DNA of 31,877 nucleotides from Purshia tridentata (taxonomy: Eukaryota > Streptophyta > Magnoliopsida > Rosales > Rosaceae), in the NCBI GenBank assembly GCA_003254885.1, contig QANT01007295.1, forward strand, positions 4,890 to 36,766. Direction: 5' to 3'. Shown in pieces: positions 11,765 to 26,080 of this stretch. The number at the start of each line of letters is the position of its first letter. Position 1 is the stretch's first letter. A model generated the notes under the pieces. That model did no database searches. It was not told the DNA's origin and worked only from the letters and a program-made list of their open reading frames with translations. The translations under genes and the position numbers were made by a program.

Positions 11765-12259
11765 AGTCTTGATAACATATTGAAGGGAATTAGTATGATC
11801 ATATGTTAGTTTTAGTACTACTCTTATACCTATATCCAAAATGATATCAAGATTTAAGAATTAAACGTCTATTCACTTTGTTAAAGAATATATACGTTAT
11901 ATAAGTATACATAAACATGTAAAGTTTGAGTAATTGGTTTGCCAAATAGCTATTTTATTTAATTTTAAAGCTTGCAATCTAATGGCTCAAACCTTATGTA
12001 TACTTATTAAGATCAAAGCTCATAGTTTACCATATAAATGAGTACAAATAATCTTATTGGTTGAAAATAATAAAAAATGGTCATGAGGGTAGTATTGTCA
12101 ATGCAAAGAGAACAAGAAATGGCAAAGCAAAACTTAAACTAAAATGGCATTCTGTAGTTACAACATGAAATGAGGGGTATTGTTTGTACTTTGTGCACAA
12201 TTAAAAATATGAAATGATTGAATTTTGTTTTGAATATTTCGGGAAACAACGAAGCTATT
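11765..12259 (+). promoter_or_regulatory. Upstream region of the CDPK gene
   Basis: AT-rich 0.5 kb before the pyrimidine-rich leader. No convincing TATA box lies close to the presumed start. A TTATATAAG near 11897 is about 350-400 bp too far upstream unless the leader is much longer than it looks. Promoter status is inferred from position only. Confidence 0.4.
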
Positions 12260-12716
12260 AGCTCTCTCCCTTCTGGAATCAGGACCTTCCCTCCAATCTC
12301 TATCTGTCTATCTAACTGTTAGAGAGAGAGAGAGAGAGAGAGAGAGTGAGACAATCCTAGAGAGAGAAGGAGGGTGAGAAGGAAGTCTCTGCGAAAGAGG
12401 TTGGACCCTCTCTCTGTCTCTCTCTATCTCTCTTTCATCAAATGGTGGCTTTCACACGCTAAATTCTCCTCCTCATCCTCTTCTTCAACCCAAAACCCAA
12501 ACCCCCTCACTTTTCATTCCCTTAAAATCTCTTGGTCATCTCTCATCTCATCCTAAAAGCCCAAAAACCTCTCCTGACAAATTTCACTATTTGTGAAAAG
12601 TCTCATTTCAATTTGGTTAGCAATTGGGATTCCAAAACTCAAATACCCATCTCCTGGTTTTGTCCAAGAAGCTAAGATTCAAATCGTTCTGGACCTGAAT
12701 TCTCAAATTTTCATAC
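12260..12716 (+). promoter_or_regulatory. Probable 5' leader of CDPK, CT/GA-rich
   Basis: From about 12260 the sequence becomes rich in CTCTC and GAGAG, including (AG)13 at 12321-12346 and several ctctctct runs to 12432. GA/CT tracts like these are common in plant core promoters and 5' UTRs. No ATG occurs between 12463 and the CPK start at 12717. The true transcription start is not visible. Confidence 0.5.
12442..12462 (+). promoter_or_regulatory. Six-codon upstream ORF in CDPK leader
   Basis: ATG GTG GCT TTC ACA CGC TAA lies in the presumed leader, 255 nt before the main start. Its context (aaATGg) has a G at +4 and an A at -3, which is favourable. If the transcript includes it, it could reduce or modulate translation of the kinase. 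The effect is inferred only. Confidence 0.4.
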
Positions 12717-16488
<3,772 letters not shown>

Positions 16489-17110
16489 CCTGAAAGTTGA
16501 CATGAGGTACTTTTGGGAAGATGCATATTAAAGAAGAATCGTTCAATTTTTTCATTTGTTGGGTTTTTGTAATTCTTTTTCTATAATTTTCCTGGATAAA
16601 TTTTAAGACCCTTTTTAGTGGTTATTAGGATATGCGCCAAGGGTGTTCATGTCTTGATGAATTGGGATATGTTTAACTTGTTTGTAAGGGTTGATGGGGG
16701 AAGAGTGAGAGTTGGGAAAGAAGTTCATTGTGATTGTAAATATGTTTAAAAATTGGCATATATTTTCATCAAAGTTATCTTCTGTCTGGCACTTGTTACT
16801 GCCATTGAGTGGAAGTTACGAGTTTCATGTGAATTTGAATTGTCATATAGCTGTAATTAGCTGGAAGGTTGTTATACTCGGTGGAAAATAGGTGTTTGAG
16901 TTGTCTTGAATTGAATGATTTGGGCGTGATTTTGTTGACTTGGGTTGGTTGCCTTGCATCAATCGCAGGTAAACATAAAAGGTCAAGTTATAGGCTTTTT
17001 TGCACTAATGCCTCCCAGACTATAAAGTCTATTCAAGTTTACCACCCAACAGAACAATTTTGCGATTCGCCACCAAAGTTTAGCAGCCACCTCGACCCCA
17101 ACCCGAGCCA
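16489..17110 (+). other. CDPK 3' UTR and downstream flank
   Basis: The kinase stop is at 16486-16488. The T-rich sequence to about 16860 is a plausible 3' UTR, but no polyadenylation site can be fixed. Nothing coding was recognised. Confidence 0.45.
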
Positions 17111-17139
17111 CCCCGCCCCGCCTCCCTTCCTCCCACCCA
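17111..17139 (-). other. C-rich tract with G-quadruplex potential on - strand
   Basis: The + strand reads ccccgccccg cctcccttcc tcccaccc. The complement therefore has five G-runs of three or more separated by 1-5 nt, fitting an intramolecular G4 pattern. It is a sharp GC island (about 17040-17155) in AT-rich DNA, roughly 620 bp after the kinase stop. Confidence 0.6.
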
Positions 17140-17393
17140 CCTCCAATCTGGGGACTTAATGAATTTTGTAAAAGATAAGAATAAAAAGAAAGAGGAATGT
17201 TAAGAAAAGAATACAAAAGAGAAAACAAATTATTAACTAAACCTATTCCAAATATATGGATTATTGCCTGAATGCAGGTTCAATCCAGCAAATGACAAGA
17301 AAAATGGGGCCGGTGTTGTGCATGAAACCAACATTGGATTCATCTGGTCAACTTGTGTCTATTTAGAAGCCAGGTGGACCTTGCGTTCAGAAT

Positions 17394-17699
17394 GAAATTG
17401 AAGTTTATCAGTTCAAGAAACGTAATCTTGAAGAAATTTTAAGACGGGGAATTCAATTCAGTTGTGACATTATGCAATACAAGCTTAAAAATTAAGCAAA
17501 GATGGTGAAGGACATCAACTGCATCATATTTCAATGTTTGGTGGGCAACTTGATGTATTTAACATCCACAAGACCACCATATATCATGTATGCAGTAAGT
17601 TTGGTGAGAAAATTTATGGAAAAATCATATACCAATAATTGGGAGGCTGCAAAAATAAATTTCCAATATGTCAAAAGAATCATTAACTACTACAATTAA
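17394..17699 (+). pseudogene. Ty1/copia reverse-transcriptase fragment (decayed)
   Basis: The frame from 17394 reads EIEVYQ, then FKKRNLEEILRR, a stop (TAA at 17493), then from 17502 QCLVGNLMYLTSTRP, IMYAVSLVRKFME and WEAAKINFQYVKRIINYY. This is the familiar end of copia RT running into RNase H (GIEVYQ...QKKY..EIL, LVGSLMYLTATRPDIMYAVSLISRYM, W.AAKRILRYVKGT). About ten residues appear missing after EVYQ, an extra residue disturbs the TRPD motif, and the frame ends soon after. No integrase, gag or LTRs were found around it, so it is a dead fragment. Confidence 0.8.
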
Positions 17700-17911
17700 A
17701 TTAAGATAGTATATATACAGAATGATTTACTTCACCCCAAATTCCAAATTAAACCTCTAAAATCAGTAATGGCAACTCAATGCTGAATATCTTAATTAGC
17801 TTCTCTACTAATCATAACAATAAAACATTACATAAATCTATAATGCTAATTAAGAAAATGTGCCATATAAAATTTAACCATCTTTGTAAGCATGCATGCC
17901 ACAGCAATGAA

Positions 17912-17913
<2 letters not shown>

Positions 17914-17961
<48 letters not shown>
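17914..17961. repeat. (TC)24 microsatellite
   Basis: An uninterrupted 48-bp TC dinucleotide run followed by a short CA-rich stretch (cacaaacacacaca). Likely to vary in length between individuals. Confidence 0.98.
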
Positions 17962-17964
<3 letters not shown>

Positions 17965-17969
17965 AACAC

Positions 17970-20900
17970 ACACAAGAAGGAATTTTATGCAGGTACTAAT
18001 TCATGGAAATTTTTAGAGAAAAAAAAAAAAAAACATTTCGTTTGGTTCACTGTTTTGTTAGGGGTTCAACTGAACAGTTGTAGGGGTGCATTCAGAAATT
18101 CCCAATTGAAAATTGCTTTGTCTGGTCTGTTTGGGGCCTATGTAATTGTTGGTTATAGTTGGGTCTGATTTTGTCTTGGGCCTCTATTCGTTTTATATTA
18201 GTGCTGCTTTCTTATCGGGCCTTTTTTCAGCTCTTCTTTTTGTGCTTTTAGGCTGCTATGGTAATTGTTGATTCAGGATTTTTAGTTCTACTTTTTATTG
18301 TAATTTTTCATTTTAATCCAATGAAATGTTTACTTATATAAAAATAAAACTGATATGTTCCTTTTTTTTTGTCTACATAAAAGTTTGAACTTTAAGTTTA
18401 GAATCTCTACCATTAATTATCACATGTCACAAGCATTCCATGTCACCTAAGTTCAAGATTCGTAGCCAAAAAAAGAAACATATGCCTTGAAATTATTTTC
18501 CTTTCAGGATCCAATATAATTGCAGCAGTGAACTTCATTTTGAATTTAATTTATATTCTTAATGATATTAGAAAAGTCCAAGTTGGATTTTGCCATTAAT
18601 TTATTAGATAAAATTAGAGAGAAATTCTTAATTAGGGCGATCTAATCACGTGTATAATACAACTATTCAATATTATGACATAATATAGACTATTTACTTG
18701 GAATTAACACGTATACAATATATTATCAGAAACCCAGTCCAAATTACATGATTGGTATTGTTTAGCACAATCACGGAAGCATATATAAAATGTGTAAATG
18801 GTGATTGATAAATTGATAATGATTAATGAGTTAATGACAATAATGTAGATTCTTTCAAAAACAAAATACATTTATGATGCCAGATGGCATCAACACAATG
18901 CAATTATCTTGACATCTGTAACAATCATGGATATCGTACAAGACAAATAGATATTATTCGATCTTAAAAAAACCAAACCCTAGATATTATTGGACCCACA
19001 ATTACAATGATTGTGATCGAACAAAATAATTAAAATTTAGGAGACTCAAAATCGATATATTGAGATAAAAGCTTCGCTTTGGACACGCGTCTTGAACTTC
19101 TCATTTTGTTACATCGGAGAAAATTGGACAGTACACTTTATTCTAATAATAATTAGTTATTCACTCACTTTCTTCACTTCAGCTAAGAACTTGCATCTTT
19201 CTTTTTATGATAAGAATAAAATTGAAGTATTTATTCAATCCAAAACTACAAGAAAATAGTTAAATTTGAACATTTATGACCAGAATAAATAGCATTGCAA
19301 TTTAAGCATTTATTTCAAAGTTACAAGAAAATAGTGAAGATTTACAATCCCATTAAAATCACACCACATGTCTCTTTTTTTTTTTTGGTGGTTTATGCTA
19401 ATTTTCTTCTTGGCGAGAATCTTGATTAATTGAGAGGCGCACAACTTTGAATTCTCTTGTCCAGCGTCTCAGTGTCTTAATCTTCATATCTTTTGTATTA
19501 TAGTCTATTCGTTGGTGATATTCTCTAGAGTGTTTTAACTAAATTATTTCACCATAGTAAATTGGTTGATTTTATATATCTTTTTTCACTATCTTGTTAT
19601 TTAAAGATCCTATTACGTAAATGGAACTCTGGTCCAACCTAATTTATCCTAACAAAAGATGTAACCTGCTTTGAATATCCTTGGAGATTAATACCGGATT
19701 ATTAGTGTTAACCCCCCTCAGATATTTAAGAAAGGTGCCTCTGTTGCATACCCATTTTTGGGGTGTGACAAAGCACTTCTCTATTTTATGTGTGACATGT
19801 GTCATCTTCTCAATTGTGGAGATGTCCAAAGTTAGAATCTCCATTCTGTTAAATAAAACAGAAACTTATGTATCATGTATCCAAAAGTACATTTGAATCA
19901 TATACTTATATTTTGAGTGTTTTATCTTGCGTTTATGTCTAAACCCATATTATTTTTAGATTTATACATATTTATTCTTCCAATATAACTCCCAAAGCGA
20001 GGTTGTTTTAAATATAAACATAAAATCAACCCGAGAAAGCTAATCCTATTTTTGTGTCAAGATATACAGATTGCTATTTTCTAGTATTTTCTTTTGGCAA
20101 TATTTAAGGCTTATTTTCACACAATTGAATTGACCATCAAGTTCCTATTTAGCCTTAGAGTTCTAGATCATGCATGCATGCCCTTGTCTCATTGCTTGAT
20201 TGTGTTGAAGTATGTGGTTATAGCACATTCCATATGGAACAATTATTTTATGGGTCCCAAATAAAATCTTCAATTCTTCATCACATCCATATGGTTGTAC
20301 AACAATATATGTGTGACCATGTGATCGAGTTCCTTGGTGGGTTTAGCATTACCATACACTTGGTCGCTTAGCTACTATATTAAAGTTGGTATGATTGCTT
20401 GATTGTGACTCTCATTAATTGACACTATATATATATTTTTAGGCTACTTGTTCCATTCTTCTTCTTCATCAATCAATCAGTCTTTTGATTCGTAACGGAG
20501 TAAGCCAAAGGTACCATCCGCAGCACAAGACAAAATGCTGATACAAGAGAATGCCAATATGGTTCAAAATTCATTGAATTAATTCATATGCATAACTCAA
20601 TCATTAATGTTAGAAACCAAGTCGTTTAAGTTATATTTTCTTACTATGAAATCAATGATTTATTTATAAATAAATAAAAATTTTGATAATACAAATCAAC
20701 AGTTCGGGTTTTGACAAAATATGCAAATATTCTAACAATATAATATATCAAATTATACTTATCTGTCAAATTAAAAAAATTATTAAGTATAACCAATATA
20801 CCATCATGTATTATAACTAACTTAATGTGTAAAGATATTATTAAACGGGATATTTATATTTGTAAATATAATATTAATAAAATTCATTCATATTATAACA

Positions 20901-21475
20901 CATAAATTAATTAGACTAAGTGACAATATATCAGTTATATAAAATAATTTTTTCATAACCTTCATTTTATAGTTTCAATGTTGACCTATTTAACCTATTA
21001 GAAAAAGTATAAAAAATTACATTTAATTCAATAAAGTATTTTAATATTACATAAGTTAATGTAAATTTGTTTTTCCATAATGGTCAATAAATTTTAAAAT
21101 TATATATGATTTTAATTATTAAAGTCAATCTATTTTTATTTAAAAATAAAATTATAAAAAATTATATTAATTAAAACGTAATTGTAAATTTTTTTATTGA
21201 TTTATTTGTTAACTCTTATAAGCAACAGTTGCAAAATTGGTTTACAACTCCAAATTAAATCATTTTGATTTGAAACGACAGCTTTCTGCCGTTCTCCATA
21301 ACAAAACAACATATTCGGTAGACAGGCAACCACACCGAGCACGTGTCATAGTGTAAAGATAGAAAAGTGTCAGATGCTGACTAGGATGACATGGACTAAC
21401 CACTATAATGGGGGCTGTCTTGTCCTCCAGCTTTGAAAGGAAACAAAAAATTAAACTAATCGACTATTTTATATT
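17970..21475. other. Long AT-rich intergenic stretch, no gene recognised
   Basis: A T-rich segment at about 18180-18350 ends in caatgaaatg, then ataaaaataaaa. This loosely resembles the 3' tail of a plant LINE, but there is no coding to support it. 20560-21240 is extremely AT-rich. Frames at 19681-19896 and 20174-20371 match nothing I know. Confidence 0.55.
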
Positions 21476-22000
21476 AAGGATAATTGCAATTATATATCTC
21501 TATTATAATTATACACTATTTTTTAATTTGGTAACACAAGTTTAAAAATTGTATTATAGTATCTCAGATACAAAATATTACCAACTTAGTATCTCTGTTG
21601 CTTCTGTCGGTTAGAAAAATTGTTAACTGCTCACGTGACACATAGATCCCATTTTTTGAGTTAGAGAGATCAATGACATGTTATTTGGTAATGTTATGAA
21701 AGTGTTGGAAAGAAGCATAAAAGGTTTAAACTAAGCCGAAGTGGGTATTGCGTTGCAAGTGTTTTATAATTTAGGTGAGCTAAAACTAGTTATAGAAGAG
21801 TTAGTTTATTTTTTAAAGCCAAATAGTAAGATTTGTGTATGCTATATCAGCAATTGACGATTTTTTTAACTAAATGTCTAACAGAGGTATTTAATTGGTT
21901 AGATTTCATAGTTTAGGTACTTTAATATAATTTTTTAAACTTAATATACCAAATTGAAAAAAGGTACATAGTTAAAGTATATAATTATAATTAACCCCTT
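21476..22000. mobile_element. 525-bp non-autonomous element with long terminal inverted repeats
   Basis: The left end (aaggataattgcaattatat) is a diverged reverse complement of the right end (ataattataattaacccctt). Similarity continues inward for about 150 bp on each side (landmarks aatttggta, aagtttaaaaa, tacctctgtt/tatctctgtt). The element is flanked by identical ATATT at 21471-21475 and 22001-22005, a probable target-site duplication. It has no transposase and the arms have diverged, so it is old. Confidence 0.75.
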
Positions 22001-22437
22001 ATATTATTATGTTGTTTTGTCATATAAGTTAATTAATTAGGAAAAATATGCATGGTTTAGTGGAAAATGAAGATAATTAACATGGCATGGTCATTGGATG
22101 GAGATTGGAGGACGGTCGTCATATCCAATATTTTGGCTTCGTCATGGAAAAGCTCGGCAAGCAAAAATGGGAAATAAATAGAAAATTAATTTTATTGCTA
22201 ATAGTTAGATTATTAAATAATTTTTTATTTGTTAATTTTTTGAAGCAATTATTTTTAAAAAGTAATTTAGAAAATGAATGATTTCAATTATGAGATTACA
22301 TTGCAAAAATGAACAAAGGAATAAAAAATGTAAAACTAGGATATACTCCTTCATGATCTTAAGTTTTTTAATAAAATCTTATGACTTTTTCAATTGTGAT
22401 TGCACTACAATTAATTTTTTTTCACGTTGTGGGCGAT
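22001..22437. other. Spacer between two mobile elements
   Basis: AT-rich sequence with no recognised coding. The 64-codon frame at 22087-22281 has no family resemblance. The last five bases (cacgt, 22433-22437) are the left target duplication of the solo LTR. Confidence 0.5.
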
Positions 22438-22958
22438 AGAAATGATTGGGCCCGAGCCCAAAGCAAAGGCATAACCGAGCCCAGCCAGAGGAAAACTAGA
22501 CCGCACAGTGAAGCCCAAAAGGCCCACGTAAATTAAAGCCCAAAATTGGAAACGGTAATATCTTTTATCTTAAAAGCATAGCCCGTTTTTGATCCCAACC
22601 TTAATGACCCACGAACTTGAGTAAAGCACCAACGATCAAATGTATTAAAAGAGCATAACGGGAAGAAAAAGGCGCGAAGGTAACGGTAGGATTATTTTTT
22701 GATATATAAGAAAGGTTGCGACCCCGTGAAAGGGGATCGAAAGAAAGCAAGAAGAAAGATATACAGAGAATCATATAGAATTATTTCATTCATTTTGTCA
22801 TCGAAGTGTTATTGCAGGTACACCCCACGGGAAGATTTCAACAATTCAAGGAGACGAAAAAGTTCGAAGGAAGCACAACGTCCGAGTGGTGGGCCTATAG
22901 TTGACTGATTCATTGTTGATTGTTAAAACCAGGCCCAGCAAGAATTTTAGCATCAACA
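22438..22958 (+). mobile_element. Solo LTR (521 bp) of an LTR retrotransposon
   Basis: The segment starts TGTGGGC and ends ATCAACA (TG...CA, with TGT/ACA ends). It is bounded by perfect 5-bp repeats CACGT at 22433-22437 and 22959-22963, the hallmark of LTR element insertion. It is clearly less AT-rich than both flanks. A TATATAAG at 22703-22710 would be the promoter TATA for + orientation, followed by a purine-rich region. No primer-binding site or internal coding follows, so the interior was lost by LTR-LTR recombination. The superfamily cannot be named from this alone. Confidence 0.85.
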
Positions 22959-23295
22959 CACGTCATTAAATTATATATGTTATAATTACTTGTCATTTTT
23001 TTATATATATTTTTAAATTATGTAGTTATTTCCTTATTTATCTCGTATAATATTCTAAATGAGAATTTTATTGGGAATAGGTCCCTAAGGAAAGAATTCT
23101 ATTGGGATAAAATTATCTTCATAATCTCTTTTGTTTCTTTTTAAATATTGGTGACTTCAGGTAGTGTGCTTCACGTTGTTTTTTTTTTCTTTTTTTCCTA
23201 TTTTTATGTGGTGATGGCTCTTCTTTCAATATGTGTATCCGATGTGTGAATTAAGATACATTATTTTCTTTAACAAAGTTTATAAATTTCGTAAA

Positions 23296-23583
23296 GAATT
23301 TGGATTTAGGGTATATAATGACTTATGGCTAACATAAAATCGCCAGACTAGGTAAATGAGAATATAGATACCTTTTTTTCTATTGTAAAATTCATACGGG
23401 GACGTTTTTTAGGGTTTAGAGAAGAGAATTTGGATTTAGGGTATATAATGACTTATGGCTAACATAAAATCGACAGACCAGGTAAATGAGAATATAAATA
23501 TTTTTTTTTCTATTGTAAAATTCATATGCTTACTTTTTTCTTGTGACAAAATTCATACGGGGACCTTTTTTTAGGGTTTAGAG
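23296..23583. repeat. 130-bp tandem repeat, two copies plus a partial third
   Basis: The block starting gaatttggatttagggtata is present at 23296 and 23426 (offset 130). The closing portion (ttcatacggggac then tttagggtttagag) appears again at about 23550-23581. Few substitutions separate the copies. Confidence 0.9.
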
Positions 23584-24789
23584 GTAGTTTGTTTTGTTTG
23601 TAAGATGGTGGAAGTTAAAGTTAGAGTGGTGGTTAGTGGTTGAGTACAATTAAATTGAATAAATTTAAAATTTGTCATACAAATTAGATAGATTAATCAC
23701 ATAACTTTTTAGATATTTATGAATTTTTTTCAATTAGGATTGTTAAATTGTGAAACGAGCGATTGCATTCAAAATTTAAAAAGACATAAATTGTTAATCT
23801 AAAAACATAAATGCTGAAGTATTATATCCTAAAAAGCCCAAGAAAAAAAGCATAAAACATTCTTAAATTATTTTTGCATGGGCATTTAGTAATTTGATTG
23901 GTTGTGATCTCGATTCTTAGATAATAATAACAATTTAGTAATTTGATTTTTGCAATTTAAATGGCTATTGTCGTACAGTGACAATCATTGCCACTATCTG
24001 ACATTGACAATTTTTTGAGTATTCGGTGAAGTCACCGAGCGCTCTATAACTTTCGTGTCCCACGGTTCTCACATTAAAGTGAATCGGGCTGAAATTTCCT
24101 ATAACAAGTGGGATGAGTTATCAACCTAATTTCTAAATTGAACTTTTAAAAAAAAAATAGCGCTAATATATTTAGTTGTACTTCTTATAAAATAGTTTCT
24201 TTTTGAGCTGAGTACTTATATATTTGGTTTTTTTACCAGGAGCTAAGCACTTATTATAAAGTGTTAATAATTCACTTTTATATAACACATAATACGCATT
24301 TAGTGGGCGAATATTAGCATTTAGATTATATATCGGTCTTGCGCTGGTATATGTCTAAAACTACTTCGATTACATTCATACATTTATTTAATTGTTTTTT
24401 TTTAATATGCACCTTAAATACTAAACAACATTAGTCTCAAAATCATTATCGTTTTGAACACAAACACTCAACAAACAAAATATAAGTAGATATTTATTTC
24501 ATAATGAAACTACACCATAATTAAAAGTGGTTAATAAAATAATTATTATGAAGATAATATTCATGGTCTTATAGGAAGGCAGAAACTTGTTATTTTGTAC
24601 ATAACAGCATTTGCAAATATTCTCAACATTAATCATTTTTTATATTTTATTTATAAGTTCTTTGGTGTGATAGAGAGGGACTTATTACTAGTAATGCTGT
24701 TTAATTATTAATTAGCAGACAAACAACCCTAGCTTACGCTAGTTAATTGATTTATAAAAGTGTGATTAGTATTGCAAGCCACGTTTAGG
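23584..24789. other. Intergenic, nothing recognised
   Basis: AT-rich sequence without conserved coding. A 6-bp perfect hairpin (cggtga/tcaccg) near 24024 is too short to interpret. Confidence 0.6.
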
Positions 24790-24980
24790 TTCATGCTTTG
24801 GCCTCCACTTCCATCTTGTCTGCTGAAACTTGAAAGTAGAAAAGGTAGCTGACGCCAAGTGGGCTACATTCCATGTGACGATGACCGCATGATCGGTCAG
24901 ATCCGACGTGGTTTCGGTTCAGCGTCGCTTCTGGGGGCCGGGTCGGACCCACCAGCACTTGATCCAGAGATTCCAGACCC

Positions 24981-25016
24981 TTATATAGATACATGCTCAC
25001 GTGGATATCACACGTG
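24981..25016. promoter_or_regulatory. TATA box plus two G-boxes (ABRE-like), orphan promoter module
   Basis: CACGTG occurs at 24998-25003 and 25011-25016, the second as cacgtgtcc, which fits the ABA-response core ACGTGTC. A TATA element (ttatataga on +, ctatataagg on -) lies at 24981-24991. On the - strand the order is G-box, G-box, then TATA, a textbook arrangement firing toward lower coordinates. A CCGAC DRE-like core is at about 24902. The surrounding 24790-25060 is unusually GC-rich for the window. No recognisable gene lies on either side. Confidence 0.4.
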
Positions 25017-25060
25017 TCCACTCCCAAGTGAGCCACTCTTTCTTCACGCCAACATCTGTT

Positions 25061-25922
25061 TTTTTGTTTTTTTGACCAAGCATCTTTCTTGTTTTTTATA
25101 AAACAAATCTGTGTTAAATTAAAAGTCGTGCAGGCCCCCAAGCTATTTTTAGGGGTTTCCTTTTTTACAAAAAGAAAAAAAGTAAAAACTTGGCCATACG
25201 TTTTATAACATGACCTAGAACTTATAAGGCTATAATAAGGGGCCTTTTTCTTTACCCATTTTAGATTTCTGCTTTTATCCTCCTTTTCTTTATATATATA
25301 TAATTTATCATAAGTAATTGGTTATTATTGTTTAGATAACTTTTCAGTTGAGGTTTAATATTCTTAAGTTGTACAATCAAGTATTGTAGTTTACTTTCGT
25401 TTATAATTAAGAGCTTAGTACAAAAATTTACTAATTAGTTAGATCATGAGGCTATATGATCTTGGGCGAATCTACTAATTAGCAAAAGGAGTCAATTAAT
25501 CTCATTTCTTCCGCTATATTATAGGTGTTGATATCCTAGTCTGCCTCTCCTTATAGCTTTATCCCATATCGACACTTGTTGTAATTCCTTTGACCATTCT
25601 GTCACGACATATTCACGACCGCACCATAGTCCGACCAAGACATCATTGATTGATCCGACCATTGTCATTTTCTCATACTGGTACGTGGGGCATTAGTGCA
25701 GCAGCCTAACTCTCGATATTTGGTAGCTCTTACCCTCGAACTTGAAGACCGAGGGTTGGGATCCAAATATATCTGAAATTTTCTACCAACTCCCCTCTCC
25801 TCTCACTGGTTTGTTAGGGAATTAATTAAATTCCCTAAACTTGGACAAGACATTAAGTGACTATTTAGGGTTTGGGAGCATTGAATGCACGTATGGGCTG
25901 GGAGATTGGAGGGTTTGAAAGT
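25061..25922. other. Intergenic, nothing recognised
   Basis: AT-rich, with one perfect 10-bp hairpin (ttagggaatt/aattccctaa, 25814-25838). No coding or RNA gene could be supported. Confidence 0.55.
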
Positions 25923-26080
25923 AGATTGCATGTTCGGCTTGGTACCCATTTTGGTACCATGCTTGCGATCTTAGCCATTGAGTGAAAGTGGAGAGAGAAA
26001 GAAAAACGGGTAGAAATACGAAGGAAGGCTAAAATTGCAAGCTTGGTACCAAAATGGGTACCAAGCCGGACATGCAATCT
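25923..26080. repeat. Long near-perfect hairpin (54-bp arms, 50-nt loop)
   Basis: Arm 25923-25976 (agattgcatg...ttagcc) and arm 26027-26080 (ggctaaaatt...gcaatct) are reverse complements at 50 of 54 positions without gaps. In a + strand RNA two of the four differences become G:U pairs, leaving a nearly continuous duplex. Each arm also contains a nested inverted pair of GGTACC sites. No flanking target duplication was found. It could be a MITE, a duplication-derived inverted repeat or a young MIR-like precursor. Confidence 0.85.

Noticed and set aside
12374-12556. 60-codon frame in the CPK leader
   Set aside because: It starts at GTG, is serine-rich from CT repeats, and lacks an AUG.
17272-17292. 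tRNA T-arm-like gcaggttcaatcc
   Set aside because: The stem does not pair properly and no D-arm or acceptor stem can be built around it.
18180-18350. Possible LINE 3' end
   Set aside because: Only a T-rich tail and an A-rich end support it; no endonuclease or RT coding and no target duplication.
24791-25141. 116-codon frame on the - strand
   Set aside because: It contains the G-boxes and TATA element in its middle, so it cannot be one transcript from that promoter, and it matches no known family.
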